DNA of 64,000 nt from Varroa destructor (GCF_002443255.2 NW_019211456.1:41245435-41309434); one strand, 5' to 3'; counted from the stretch's first letter, positions 26,717 to 38,479 are shown. The notes: generated from the letters alone by a model not told the origin. Numbers and translations are program-made.

Positions 26717-26736
26717 CTTATTTTCACTGTTAGATA

Positions 26737-26742
26737 AATAAA
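26737..26742 (+). terminator. Poly(A) signal for the 26.6-kb exon
   Basis: AATAAA twenty bases after the TAG stop, followed by a GT-containing stretch (GCTGGTGTATTGG) as expected downstream of a cleavage site. Confidence 0.45.
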
Positions 26743-28011
26743 GCAAGCTGGTGTATTGGACGAAGACTCGTTCTTCTAGTATAAACAATACTATACGCAA
26801 GCGACGCGCCGTGCGGCGCTCGTAGTCACTCGCCTTGATACTGGTCTACTTGAAAGTTATTCTAAAGTTAGCTTGCAAGTTTTAACAAATTTAAAAAGTT
26901 CGAATGGAGAAAAAAGGCCAACCTCCAGTAGATGGATACACCAGGTCTGTAGGTGTGCATTTCTAGTTAGGAAAAGGAGCCAGCCTGTCCTTTCACATAT
27001 ACACGATGATTAAATTAGGCAGGTGTTTGTAGTTTCAAAACAGGTATGCATTTTCATCATACACACTAATAAAGAACATTCATGAGCATGGAAACGGGTC
27101 GTGTATATAGTTTGTGTTAGAGCTCTATCTATGTAAGTACTAACATGACTAGAAGAAAGAACACGTCTTATAATTTTGGAAACTTAGTGAGAAGATATAG
27201 GCGAGGAGTTACAATCTCACGATTGCGGTTCCTCCATTCGGTGCAGTCGTAAGAAGTTGGGAAACGGAAGTACAATTTTCCTAAATGAATGTCCTCTTAT
27301 TCGCATAGGGATAGGTAAAAAAAAAAATAACACATATGATATACGGGGTACCCTGAAACGCGAGCCCCACGGAAAATTTCTCGAAATTTAACTGTTTAAT
27401 AAGTAATCTTTTCCTTCGATTTAGAAAACGTTTGGAATTTTACGTCCAATATTGTTTTTAAGCATCGCTTTAAACGACTGGCCCTCCGCACGAAAACAAG
27501 CGCGCCTACGCCACGTTTTCATCTCGGTGGTCTTTAAGTTTAGAGAGCTCATTTCCTGTTCTGTGAGTACATATTCGAATAGGGTAGCTTATGTTCTAAC
27601 GCAGTTTAGAAATATTTGGGTCAAAATGGTTATTTTTTTTTTATTTGCTTTTTTCCTTGTCCTAAATAAATGCCACTATCATCGACCGAATAGTGGGTGA
27701 GTGAGGACGAATTGACTGAACGGAAGGCCACCCTAGAAACTTCTGTTGATTTCCAATAAGGTTTGCATAACTTCCTGAATATTTGTAATTATGCAGCACC
27801 AAATAGTGAACAAATATTACTATCCAATGTCATAATTTCCTACAGTATATGCATTACAACTTTCTGACATTTACTTCATTCCAAGCATCCCCAGCATTCG
27901 GATATAAATGTAGGTCAAACAACCAAAGCCTATCTCAGAAGTCGGACAGAACCCTCTACAGAATCCCCCAGCCCCTCCTTCAAACTGGCTAGCTCGGTCA
28001 CCCCTTTGCTT
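26743..28011. other. Non-genic stretch
   Basis: AT-rich DNA with short A and T runs and no supported exon. Most likely intergenic or intronic sequence downstream of the 26.6-kb terminal exon. Confidence 0.5.
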
Positions 28012-28019
28012 TATCGATA
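28012..28019. promoter_or_regulatory. DRE-like palindrome TATCGATA
   Basis: Exact match to TATCGATA, the core of the DREF-binding element at many insect housekeeping promoters. It lies 23 bases before an acceptor-like AG. The match alone is weak evidence, although the nearby CTAGCG cluster makes a regulatory region plausible. Confidence 0.25.
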
Positions 28020-28043
28020 CCCTGTCTGTTTTTTTCGTTACAG

Positions 28044-28346
28044 AAATTGTTCAAGGCTAGAAGATTACATAGGGTCACATTGGTAACAGTGGGAGCTAGT
28101 GATTGCACCGGCTACAAAGCAGCAAACAGAATTTATTCGCTGGACAGTCTGTCTTGTTGCTCCAGGCGCTGCGAACGCCGCCGCTGTCACCCCCTGCGCA
28201 CAACAGACCCAATTCAAACGTTTGTACAAAGACACACTGAACACAACATGGTTAGACAAGGTCGAACTGTGAAGGTGGAGCTGCTACAGCTGTTAGCGCT
28301 ACTCAGGGGTCGCTCGACGGAGCCTTCCTATTTCCAGTTTTCATAG
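28044..28346 (+). CDS. Possible exon after strong acceptor, unknown product
   Basis: A textbook acceptor (CTGTCTGT, seven T, CGTTACAG) ends at 28043. From there one frame stays open in phase 0 for about 100 codons to a stop at 28344. The translation is basic and Cys/Arg-rich in the middle (Cys-Cys-Ser-Arg-Arg-Cys-Glu-Arg-Arg-Arg-Cys) and then Leu-rich, and it matches no family I know. Frames this long arise by chance many times in a window of this size, so the case rests on the acceptor. No poly(A) signal was noted soon after the stop. It may instead be a non-coding exon or a false acceptor. Confidence 0.18.
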   Translation, partial: KLFKARRLHRVTLVTVGASDCTGYKAANRIYSLDSLSCCSRRCERRRCHPLRTTDPIQTFVQRHTEHNMVRQGRTVKVELLQLLALLRGRSTEPSYFQFS

Positions 28347-29473
28347 TGCTCACTCTGTATCCACTGTTCCATTCCCTGATTCCCATCTCACAGCCTAATA
28401 GACAACGGGTAGACGGAATGTGCGTAGGCCGTACCCTGAGACAGTCTTAGAAAGCTATTGCTAGTCTGAAACGACGGGAGGCGGAGGGACAAACGCCAAA
28501 TGGTGCGTCGGTGGCGCCGGGGACCGACAAGGCATAGCTCACCCCGAAAGTGAACTGCTCGTGGCCACTTATTTGTTGTACAGCAACGTAACGATGGCAC
28601 TGTTAAGCCTATAGCTGGTGCTATTATTATTACTTTTACTATTCTTTTCCTTACCACTACTTGCACTTTGGTTGCAACGAGATAGGTTCTTATAAATTCA
28701 ACTACCAGCTAGGCCGTCACTGAGCTAGGCTGCAATAGCCCTTCGGCTACAATTGTTGCTTCTTCTTATACTGCCACTATTACTACCAGTATAACTGGTA
28801 CTGACTGGTAGATTTTCCAATAATGTTCCGATGCCGTACTGAGACAAAGATCACAAACAGCCTGGTTGCCTTCATTGCGTACTGTTGACGCCGCCGGGGT
28901 TCCAATGCAACCGACTGTCAGCCTGCCATAATACTAGGATAGGGCGCTACTGCCTCTGGGGCTAGAGGTATGCCAGGGGAGAGCTGCTACTACTACTACC
29001 TTAATCGTTGCAAAAGCAGGAGTTACCGCCCCAGCAGCGCCTCTGCTGCCACCGACGCCGCCATGACCGCTTCTATTGAACACAAATTGTTGTGTTGTTG
29101 TTTTCGCTCTACGTTTGAACTCTTGCGATTGCCCCAAAGTTGGTTCTGCCGTCGCTTCGGCTGGTTACGTCTCCGCGGCTAGACTTGCGCCGATTACTTA
29201 TTGAATTCGGCAATAGTATCCTGTACCGCTGCCACAATCACCCCAACCCCGACGCCTCCTCTCCGTCTGATCCCCTGTGGATTTTTTTCGTACAATTCAG
29301 ACGCCCTCAGTGGTATTGTCCACAGCAGAACCGGACTGTTGGCCAAATAAGCTGATCCGATCTGGCTTGACTTCATGACTTGGCGTTGCATACTGTGACT
29401 TACCCAGCATAAACTAGCCTAGCCGCAATTTCCAGCGTGTTTTTGTGATATGGTTACTGTCAAGTGATCGATC
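28347..29473. other. GC-rich stretch without a defined gene
   Basis: Raised GC content with CTG/ACT triplet patches. An ATG in a strong GCCGCCATGA context occurs at about 29061 and opens a frame of about 40 codons rich in Cys and Leu, ending in a stop with no clear donor. I do not support it as a gene, but the region may be promoter-proximal given the motif cluster that follows. Confidence 0.35.
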
Positions 29474-29563
29474 CTAGCGTTTTCTACAGGCGTTTTCAGT
29501 CGCTCTGGCGTGGCCCCTAGCGACTACCCCCTAGCGACCATCGCTAGCGCCATCTAGCGGCGC
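29474..29563. promoter_or_regulatory. CTAGCG cluster with CTCF-like site
   Basis: CTAGCG occurs at 29474, 29517, 29531, 29544 and 29554: five copies in 86 bases, where one per about 4 kb is expected. The last two flank GCGCCATCTAGCGGCGC (29547-29563), which resembles the CTCF core motif as known in insects (GCGCC, then YCTAGNGG). Two copies share the longer form CCCCTAGCGAC. About 85 bases downstream is a GTAAGT donor. Together this resembles an insulator or boundary site, or a promoter-proximal binding array. Function is inferred from the motif only. Confidence 0.45.
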
Positions 29564-29646
29564 TTACAATAGCGGCATCTTCTTTACCGCCCGCATTACG
29601 TTCTGGGCTGTGAAGGTCCCCTGTTTGTTGTCTATACGCACGAGGA

Positions 29647-29655
29647 GTAAGTATT
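29647..29655 (+). other. Strong 5' splice site
   Basis: GTAAGTATT after CACGAGGA. It lies just downstream of the CTAGCG cluster, so a non-coding first exon between about 29570 and 29646 is conceivable. No start site or downstream acceptor is proven; an acceptor-like T14-CACAG ends at about 30634. Confidence 0.25.
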
Positions 29656-29825
29656 TTTGTCCTAACCTATTTCACGTAACGTCAAAGCACGAATTCACAG
29701 AAGGTTCAGCAAAAAGAGGATCCATTTGAACTAGATCTAGGCTGATGGTCGAGGAAAATCGGGCCGGCAAAACTGCTCTCGTCCAGTATATAGAAAGCTG
29801 CTACTGCTTCACTAAACATACAACG

Positions 29826-30632
29826 TCAACGGAACTGAATTGAATTCAGTGAAATTACACGACGACCATGGCGATTGGAACGACGTTGGTCACAATGATG
29901 ATGGTGATATCGCGGCCCACAACTAAGACCACTTCTGTCGCAGTGTATGTACATATGTCTATCTCTTTTTCTCTCCACACATTTAACTATAACTACTGCA
30001 ATACCATATATATGGCATCTAATACAGCTACGGCCACCCGTTGTTGTTCTTTTCACAGCAGTAACAACATCATCTTGATGCTCCCGCGACCCTATATTGT
30101 AGGTAATTTCCGCTCTCGTTTTCCACAACGAGCTTGAGATTGATTTACTTCGGCACCTATTTAATTTACTCATAGTCGATTTATTCGCCCCAGGGTAAAC
30201 TGGCCGTCCGAACAAGCGACTTGATCCGTAATACTCCGACGCAGCTGGCATTGCGTTTCGTAATGAAGTCGCTCTATTTGCAAATGTTGTAACAGCGGCA
30301 ATCGCCGCATAAACCCTAACTACAGAAGCTACTACTACTACCACCACCTTTGCTAGGAGCATTGACAATAATGATACCACAACATCAATACGAATAACAT
30401 TGTTCGAAATTTGTCTCTGTAAAATATTGAAAAGTGTCACAATTGTCCAGACGTTACACGCCGTCCTGAGCTGCTCACCCACTTGATGGTCGTAAACCAG
30501 CAGCTGCTGGTAACAGTTGACTGGGTTCCTCTCCTGGGTATCCCGCTCATGATTAAATGTAAGCATCGTCATCAGTTGGATATCTTCAGTCGTAAAAGTG
30601 TATAAAAATCGTTCGTTTTTTTTTTTTTTCAC
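29826..30632 (-). CDS. Longest open frame in the window, unknown protein
   Basis: Open from a GTG at 30632 to TGA at 29826 (268 codons plus stop); the first ATG is at 30572, giving about 248 residues. Assuming roughly 43% GC, the chance of any frame this long in 64 kb is around one in a thousand, although triplet tracts raise it. From the ATG the translation has a Gln/Asp-containing polar start. About 60-95 residues in, a Val/Ala/Leu-rich hydrophobic segment includes six Val in a row, encoded by a CAC/TAC triplet patch on the plus strand. The rest is basic and Arg/Ser/Cys-rich, with a His-His-His-His run near the C-terminus. No domain, splice site or poly(A) signal supports it, and low-complexity DNA may explain it. 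It could be a single-exon gene, a decayed coding fragment or an accident. Confidence 0.2.
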   Translation of the reverse strand: MKKKKNERFLYTFTTEDIQLMTMLTFNHERDTQERNPVNCYQQLLVYDHQVGEQLRTACNVWTIVTLFNILQRQISNNVIRIDVVVSLLSMLLAKVVVVVVASVVRVYAAIAAVTTFANRATSLRNAMPAASEYYGSSRLFGRPVYPGANKSTMSKLNRCRSKSISSSLWKTRAEITYNIGSREHQDDVVTAVKRTTTGGRSCIRCHIYGIAVVIVKCVERKRDRHMYIHCDRSGLSCGPRYHHHHCDQRRSNRHGRRVISLNSIQFR

Positions 30633-32456
30633 AGGACATTATTGTGACGCGTTTTTGTAACAGTAATTTTTTTCTGTATTTAATCCTCTTTCCTTTTCGA
30701 TACGCAGATTCCTCTGATATCCATTGATCGGTCGTTGACAAATTTTAGCCCTCTAACATTTTGTATTTGACACAGTTTATGTATGTGAATATATAATGCA
30801 GACGCTATTTACGTAGACGTAGCGATACAGATAGAATTGTTTATTCAAACCGCGATGTTATAACGGTCATATTCACATTCTATTTAGACTGCACCCGCTA
30901 GTACTCTGTACTAGGATAACCACGTCTGTGGGGTCGTTCTGAGGCCTCGCATACTCATAGTTTGACGTCGCATTCTGACTGATGCATTGTCGTGCCTGAG
31001 TTTTACCGCAAAAGCTATTTCTTTCTTGTAGCAAATTGAATCTCATGAGTTTGCGCCTATAGGTAGTGGTAAACAGTGTTAATAATTAGCAGAGGGATAT
31101 CCTCTCTATATAGTGCCGCAAGCACGTATTAATTTTTACGGAGGGATTATATATTTTGTTTTCGTTAGATATCCTAAGTAATGATTGCTTTTGTTGAGGT
31201 CGAGGGAAAAAATAATGTATGTACACCGATACATTACGTGTCGTCCTAACTACGTGAGTTTCTGCAGTATTCGCGATAGTGACCGTTAACGTGTGCAAAG
31301 CAATTTGTTGGAGCACCTGTTTTTTTTTTTATAGCAGTTGATAAGGGAAGGATTTTTGTCAGAGAATGCTGAGTGTATATGAAATACGTATTACAGATAC
31401 CTTATCAGGTAAACCATTTAAAATCAGCAAACATTTTTACCAGTGTGTTATTTGTTAATGTTATTTGACAATTTTCCTCTCTATAGATAGAGATCACGCT
31501 GTTAACTGGGTTGGGTGTACCCATTGATAGTAGCTCTCTCATAAAGTCGCGCCACCACGACCTGACTTCGTTTTCACTCTTAGTACTGTCAATCCCATCG
31601 ATTCCGTATCGTTCCAGCATCGGCCCAGGACGGTCAATTCGGATTCGCTTAACTGTGTTTCTTATTTAAGAGTACAACTACATAAAAGCAGCTCACGTGC
31701 ATGGCCTGATCGTAGCTGTATTCCTTTGACAGGCCAATCAGTCGAGGCAAACTTGAATGAAATGGTTGATCGCCAAGTCGACTAAGTCTTCCCTGACGTC
31801 AACTAGATCCGACGACCCTGTGCCTACAACCGTACGTTAAGTTGCAGAACATGCCGATGAGAACTCATGGCTACAATGATTCGGCTACAATATGATTTGA
31901 GCTAGCCATCTTACCGAAGTTGCTTGCCAGATAGCTTGTAAGATGACATCAAGTACCCTGGTTAGCGTCGGCATCAAAAGCATAACATGTACCGCCGATG
32001 CCACGGACGTATGTGACCACTTTGAACAGCAACTAGGATCGCAAAGGTAGTAGCGGCAGCAGTTGCTGTTCTCGCTAACAGCAACTTAAGTAGTCCGTGC
32101 TTTTAAGTGCAAAGCGCTTCAGGCGGTCATAGTTCTCGTTTTTCTCAGGTAAACTCAGCTTTTGTATATTTTGTCGTTGGCAAAGAATTACAGCAGCAGA
32201 AGCTGCCGATAGGGGAAACCGGCAAGACTACCATGCGTTTTTCTTCCTCGATATCTTCTCCTCGCGCGATTCTTCTTCGCTACTAGTTCTCTTACCATCC
32301 TCACATCCCCAACACTGACTCGCTTCCGTTCCAGCTTGTTGACCTCCCCATTACTACTCGAAGGAGCTCTCATTCTACGCCTTTCCCCTCACTGATTTTG
32401 AGACCACGTTTCCCCTTCATTCTTCACCGTCGTTCTTTTTTTTTCTTTCCTTCCAG
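30633..32456. other. Non-genic stretch before possible terminal exon
   Basis: Two acceptor-like sites lie at the left edge: T14-CACAG ending near 30634, and CTCTTTCCTTTTCGATACGCAG ending near 30708. Neither opens a convincing frame. A minus-strand frame of 61 codons with an ATG at 32373 is basic and protein-like but unsupported. Otherwise AT-rich DNA with no recognisable content. Confidence 0.4.
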
Positions 32457-32583
32457 ACGACCAGCCATGCAGCCGAGACAGACAGACAGCTCTACATCAC
32501 TTGGCCGTCGGTCAGATAGGGATTATAGACGCGCCGTTAAATCGATACGTATCAATCGAGATGAAGCAGAAGACTACGAATGA
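32457..32583 (+). CDS. Possible 3' terminal coding exon, highly charged C-terminus
   Basis: One of the strongest acceptors in the window (nine T then CTTTCCTTCCAG) ends at 32456. One frame continues from it in phase 2 for about 41 codons to TGA at 32581. The peptide is polar: Arg-Pro-Ala-Met-Gln-Pro-Arg, a Ser/Thr patch, then an Arg/Asp-rich end finishing Glu-Ala-Glu-Asp-Tyr-Glu. An overlapping pair of AATAAA motifs at 33108-33117 would give a 3' UTR of about 530 bases. A rival frame stays open to about 32628 and would end at a GTGAGC donor, making this an internal exon instead. No homology recognised; the frame assignment is uncertain. Confidence 0.3.
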
Positions 32584-33107
32584 GCAAAGGACGAAGAAGA
32601 AGATCATTCGAAGAAAGCGAAGGAAGTGAGCGGATAAAGTGGACAGACTGCGAACATCCCGGCGACGATAACGACGTTAGATTAGATTGGCTTAGGGATA
32701 CAATACGATAGAAAAGAAGGAGAAGGACGAAAAAAGGAAGGGCCAGCGGCTGCTAGCAAGTAGAAAAGGCGAAGACAATTTCAAAAAGAGCAGGCAAAAT
32801 GATGCTCCTAAATAGACCCTGTAATCCGCCCCCGCCAACTACAGTCGATGCGGCTTATGCATCTATTTTTATTGTAGTCAATTTTCTGGGGTAATATTGC
32901 ACATGCGGCCCTCTCTAGGCAAGATTATTTCATTAGTACGTTGAACGTTGCTTTAATATATTCTCTTAATGTTTAAATAATTGAAGAGATTTTTTTGAGA
33001 TGTCTTTGACTTTCGTACGTAGTGTCAGAACAGCCTGAGGTAACTAACTGTAACAAATGGTTACGCTGTTTATTTGTTGTTAGCTCTCGTCCTAAAAATT
33101 CAAATAT

Positions 33108-33117
33108 AATAAATAAA
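33108..33117 (+). terminator. Double AATAAA poly(A) signal
   Basis: Two overlapping AATAAA hexamers in an AT-rich run. It is the plausible 3' end for the exon at 32457, but AATAAA is common in this AT-rich DNA. Confidence 0.25.
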
Positions 33118-34545
33118 ATATTTAGTTTAGCGGGCGGCATTCAGGCTAATTAACCAGCATCGTCGCGATCGACTGGACAACGCTAACGTTATTTGTAGAA
33201 GTGCTTAACGTAAAACAAGAGATGTTTGCACTTTTATCGTAATTACGTAGGTAAAATGTTACTTGAAATGCAACTGAATCCATATTTAATATATTCCAAA
33301 TGTGTGTGTGTTGTTCTTACGTTTTTCTTAGTAATATATTTTACACCTATCGCAAAATCGAGGACGTCACCAGGATCTGGTACATAACGTTGTCCTGAAC
33401 GAAAGACTCCTCACGGCTCGCCAACGAGGCATAAAATACTTACGCGAATCCTTAAAATAATCATCACTAGAAGATGTGACAGATAATAAACTGGACGGAC
33501 GCAAAGGGTGGAAATTGTATTTATTGTTTAGGAGACCTCATATATTTCTGCCGGTATCTATAAACGCGTTGGTTCTCCAACGTTTGCCTAATCTACAATC
33601 GCATAGAGTTCTTCATGAGTGATGCGTTATTGCTGAATTGCTAGATTTCAATTAGCAATAAAAAAGACAGCAATCAGTTGTTCAGCGATTATGGACACAG
33701 AAGCCTTGGTTTGCAAGTTACAGCTCAGACAACGATATGGTACACAAACGCAAATACTCATTGAATTGATCAACGAGTCGATTTTGACGAGATAGAGCTG
33801 CAAAAGAAGATAGATAAGGTCGATCGTTCCAAAAGTCGACGCCAACTACGACTACTTGGTGCCTATACCAACACCTATATTCGTATGTTTAACCTGATTG
33901 GTTGTGACTGTCGTAGCTGCCTTCGTCGTGGCTATTGCGGTTTGTAGGAAACCGTCGAAGAGAGGCATTCGCTCGTGTTCCATTTCTGCTTTCCCCAGAC
34001 AACGATTCAGCACAGCTCCCCAAACTCCAGTTGAGAAACGTACAAATATCTTATACGAAAATAAAGCAGTAGATTCAACAAAATAGTATTTATAAAAGAT
34101 ACGGCACGGTCCTCGATCAGACGACACCGATGCCAATTATGCCCTTGAAGCATACGATCAAATATAATTGTGAATGCTTCGAGAAACAATGCTTCCACTT
34201 ATAGAAACGGAATCCGCGACAAATAGTCGATCATCAACACTTTATCTAGTAATTTAAATGAGGTTAATAGTGTTCTGTTTTTTCCCTTCTCCTTCGAAAT
34301 TTCCTTACATTCAGATTTGATGTCATGAATGAAGGCGTTGCTTCATAGCCGGTCGGCATAACATGAAAACTTAGGCCCATACGAGAGAAAGGTACACATG
34401 TGTAACTTATTCAACATAACCGCGCGCACTGATAGCGCTATGATATGATAAATACATCATACTGCTATTCCTATATTTAATATCATATGTATGAATGCTC
34501 GAGTGGCCTCATAGATAATACGGTGAGACGAATGATTCAATTCTA

Positions 34546-34611
34546 CATATATATATATGTCTCTACATGTATATGTATATATATATGTATCTATATATAT
34601 ATATATATATT
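34546..34611. repeat. Interrupted (TA)n tract
   Basis: About 65 bases of TA and TATG/TATC units in four blocks. It is an imperfect microsatellite, probably old. Confidence 0.85.
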
Positions 34612-35713
34612 AAATTTAAATACACACACTATTTATTGCTAATGGCAGCGGTGGTGGCAGTTGATCTGATTCGTATAGCGGAACGCCACCTAAAATCTAC
34701 GTCACCAATTAAGCATGGAAGCAAACTATCGTAGTATGGATCGCTAGCTATCGTATTATATTATATAATACAATGGTGTTTGAATTTTGGTAAAAGGTAG
34801 TCTCAGTGGCGGAGCGAGCTCGGCTAGTAGGCAGCACGTGGTTTGCTATAATATCTGTCCGATAACAATCGTCAATCCGCGCGCCTCATATGTAACTTGA
34901 CGACTCATAATTGAAACGCTACAGGAGCTGAACAAGAAGCCGATTCAATCTGTATGTTGTTGAAATCGTACCCAGAATGCAATACCACCATACGACTGTT
35001 GCAAGCGAGCGGGCAAGTGGAATCCGAATTATCAGCCTCGATTCCAGTGAGTCGCTGTCTACCGGACAACCAGCGAAACAAAGACTACTTAGTACCATTC
35101 TGGACGGGGCTGCTGCGTGGACCGGATGTGCCCGGCTGTGTACTTGATCGTCGAAACCCACGGTGGACACGGGTCAATCACTTCAAAAAAGATCGCGGGA
35201 GATAATATCCTTTCGCGGATTAGATAAAAAGTTTTATAACCTTGGCGCATTACTGAAAATTCTGATATTGCCTAACATACCAGTCATAATTCTTCAATTG
35301 TCCCCTTCAGAATCGTCTACACACGTATCAGAACTTCCGCGTCCTCAATCTGAAGCTATAATTTTAACACGGCTTATAAAGTGGCGCGACTATCAGCGGA
35401 ATCTATGCTAATCCGGGTATTTTGTTATGGTAGAGGTAAAAGTTCAAGACGAAGGTGATACGAGAATAAGAACTTCATCAATATAGATTGACAAGCGACA
35501 AAGGTTTCAAGACTTACTTGCTACAAGGTGAGAACTTGTACTCAAATATTACGGAATACGACTAGTGAAGTGCGCGAAATCTATTGCGGAATTGAGGGAT
35601 AAATAACGAGCTTTGACAGCTCCAATCAGGTCACTTATGGTGGGAGTGCCTACACGTTGGAGTTTATTTCGCACAATAACATTTTATTCCATACAAAACA
35701 AAAAATTGAATAG

Positions 35714-35741
35714 TTTTTTTTTTTTTTTTTTTGTTTTTTTT
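35714..35741. repeat. Poly-T run (T19-G-T8)
   Basis: Nineteen T, one G, then eight T. It could be the poly(A) tail of a minus-strand retroposed copy, but no retroposon body could be recognised next to it. Confidence 0.85.
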
Positions 35742-37665
35742 ATGCAAGTAGACACATTATTCGACTCGCGTTAGTGTCGGTATGAAGCGAAATAGAAAAC
35801 CTCACTACTGTTGTCTGTTCTCGGTCGTCGTTATCAATTCTCATAGCGGCACGTCCATTTCAATATACGCTATATTCATAACACGTCGCTGTATCCATAG
35901 GCGTTTGTAGGTTTTCCTACTCTGTCGATTTGTTGACTAGCGGAATCCTAAAAAGCACACAGAACGTGAACACCGTTAGTAGCATTGCGTCTATTTTGGG
36001 AGCAGCCTTTTGCCTTGACTCTCGTCCGTTCGTCCCTCCTCCAACTACCTCAGTTGTCTTTTTATTCAGCCATCGAATCAAATAAGGACACAGAACATGG
36101 CTGAGCTCATGAAGTCGCTTTACCGCCTCCCGCTGCAGCTCGTATTTCATTATACGGCTTCGATTAAAAACGCTTCAACGAACGCATAAACATCAAATAA
36201 ACTCAATGGCCACTAACTCGTGGACCTGCAGAGCCAGCCAGCGTTTTGCTTCATGGCAACATTAGTTACCTCAATCGCGGCAGCGACGAATAGCGACAAC
36301 AACAATATTGACGCCGTTGATAAAACACCTGCTTCAATATGGGCAATCGCTGGTTCTATTTCTGCTACCTGCTCTGTCACTATCGCCTCTATTACAACGG
36401 CTTACCCACAAGCGGCAGGCTCACCCCTATAACTGCCAGGGTAGTCAAACAAACAGTTCGGTTGACACATCACTGCGGATGATGGGATGGGAACTAGGGC
36501 ATATCACCATAGGATCACTCAGGGGAAAAGGGCGTCATCTGAGCGCACGTCTGGCCTATGAGAAATTCGCAGTGTTTGTGCTCAAATTAGGCCGCCCTAG
36601 GTAATGCGTTCAGTTCTTTGCGCGATCTCATTAGCCGGAAGGATAAGTGCGTTGCTGAGCGTAAGGCAGTTGGGTCGTCGGTCAAGGCTAAGTTAGAATA
36701 ATAGATAATTAGGGATCCAGGTCTTTTTGAAAAACATAGAAGTTCTTAGAACGAAAATCAAGCTCTTACTGTGTACGAAGTTTACTCGTTTTGGTAATTG
36801 TAGTAAACGATATACACAGATTTACAGATTATGTTGTAGTCCGTCCTATAATCTTGTGTATCGTTCTTGTTAACCTCGTCTTACGAAGAAACAAGACATT
36901 TCTACGGAGTTAACATCGCTGTTTAGATAGGTTGGTGTGGGCTTTGAAGCTTTCCCGGTCCTCATTCGAAGAAATGTCCCCTTCCAAGAATAGAGTACAT
37001 CTTCAACTATGGCCTGCAGCCAGATTTCGTCAGCGAAGACCTTATGGAAAGCTATTTCCTTTATAGCAGAACGTACATTTACATAAATAAATACATTCTA
37101 TGTATATCAATTCGCTAGAGGAGACGCACTTAAAATGAGACATGATTGACGTTGAGAAGGTCCGCAGTCTGATAATGAAAATAACAGTACGTGCCACGCT
37201 GCTAGCGGGAGGTTGATAAAGGTGTTTGCCTAATAGTGTAGGCCTTTATTTCTTATAGAAGATATTACACCTTTGTTTCTTTCCTCTCGTTTGACCACTT
37301 AACCCGTGATATCCTACTAGAACAGCTGGCCGAGCGTTCCAGTGAGGAAAACGTGCCTTTCTTAAATTTAGAACGACGATGAAGCATGTTTCCTGATTCA
37401 ATATGACATAAGGTGTTCATTGTTTTAGAAAAGACGGCCACTGACACCCCGCTTCTTGTGCCCGCGGGTATATTGTATATATGCTCATTCTCTTTTAATT
37501 TTATCAGATAGATTACTGCAAGCGAATCATTCTATGTTTCGTACAACTAAAGTGAAAGCAGTAACATAAATTACTGGATAATTTACTGCGTGCATGGGAA
37601 GTAAATCTATCATATACAATGGGGCCAAGAAATAGTGCAAATTGTTAGTCAGTTTATATCGGTCG

Positions 37666-37690
37666 AAAAAAAAAAAAAAAAAAAAAAAAA
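37666..37690. repeat. Poly-A run of 25 bases
   Basis: Twenty-five consecutive A residues, the longest homopolymer in the window. The 200 bases upstream contain no AATAAA-type retrocopy I can recognise, so it is listed as a homopolymer and not as a retroposon tail. Confidence 0.9.
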
Positions 37691-38207
37691 GCTTGACATG
37701 GCTGAAAACAGTATCAAATCGTTCTTTTTCTCCTGTTCAAATTACCAGAATAAGAAGACAAGCTATGGGGTATTAACGTAGCCGACAGCAGCCGCGGTTA
37801 CGGGCGAAGCCTTCAAAAGCGAAACGCAGTTAAATTAGCCCATTTCTCGCCTGACCACCACACATCTGTTGTCACAACGACGTTAATGATCGTAATTGAA
37901 TATGATTTAGTATGATTCAGAGTCTGCTATCTGTGGACTAATCGTTACTATTGTGGAATATAGTATAGTAAAGTGAAGTGACAAAAGAAACGCATATGAT
38001 ATCTGGGTAATTGCAAAACACAGGTAATAGTCCGAATATTTTCTGCTGTTTACATTTATGGTGCCTCGCCCCCTCGCTCTGTTTATCTCATGCCGTGTCC
38101 ACCGTTGAGTCATGCCTAACCCTCTTGCCCCTCTCGCCGTTTGCCATTTAGGTGAGCTGGCAAAACTTCTATCAACTTCGAGTGCCTCAATGTTGTGCGC
38201 CACCAAT

Positions 38208-38229
38208 AGCAGCAGCAGCAGCAGCAGCA
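38208..38229. repeat. (AGC)7 tract
   Basis: Seven AGC units within several overlapping open frames. It follows an acceptor-like AG at 38151 by about 57 bases, so a coding role cannot be excluded, but nothing else supports it. Confidence 0.85.
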
Positions 38230-38479
38230 AGCGCGACAGGGACAACAATGCATCATTTTCCACGAAGCCAGCAGCAGAAACCGCAAATGCTCCAAACGAC
38301 CAGCTCGCAAGACTTTCTAATCGTTTCGTTCATTTAACGCAGACAGCGGCTTCGCCGCCACAACTATTACAAGCATTATGTCGTAACTGTTGCCGCCGTT
38401 AGTGCTACTAGACAAGCATGATTCGAGCCGGACTGCCACAAACAGCGCCACCCACAAACGTTTCTTTCTATCTATAACG

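Noticed and set aside
37666..37690. A25 run as a retroposon or processed pseudogene tail
   Set aside because: No gene-like body, poly(A) signal or target-site duplication could be recognised next to it.
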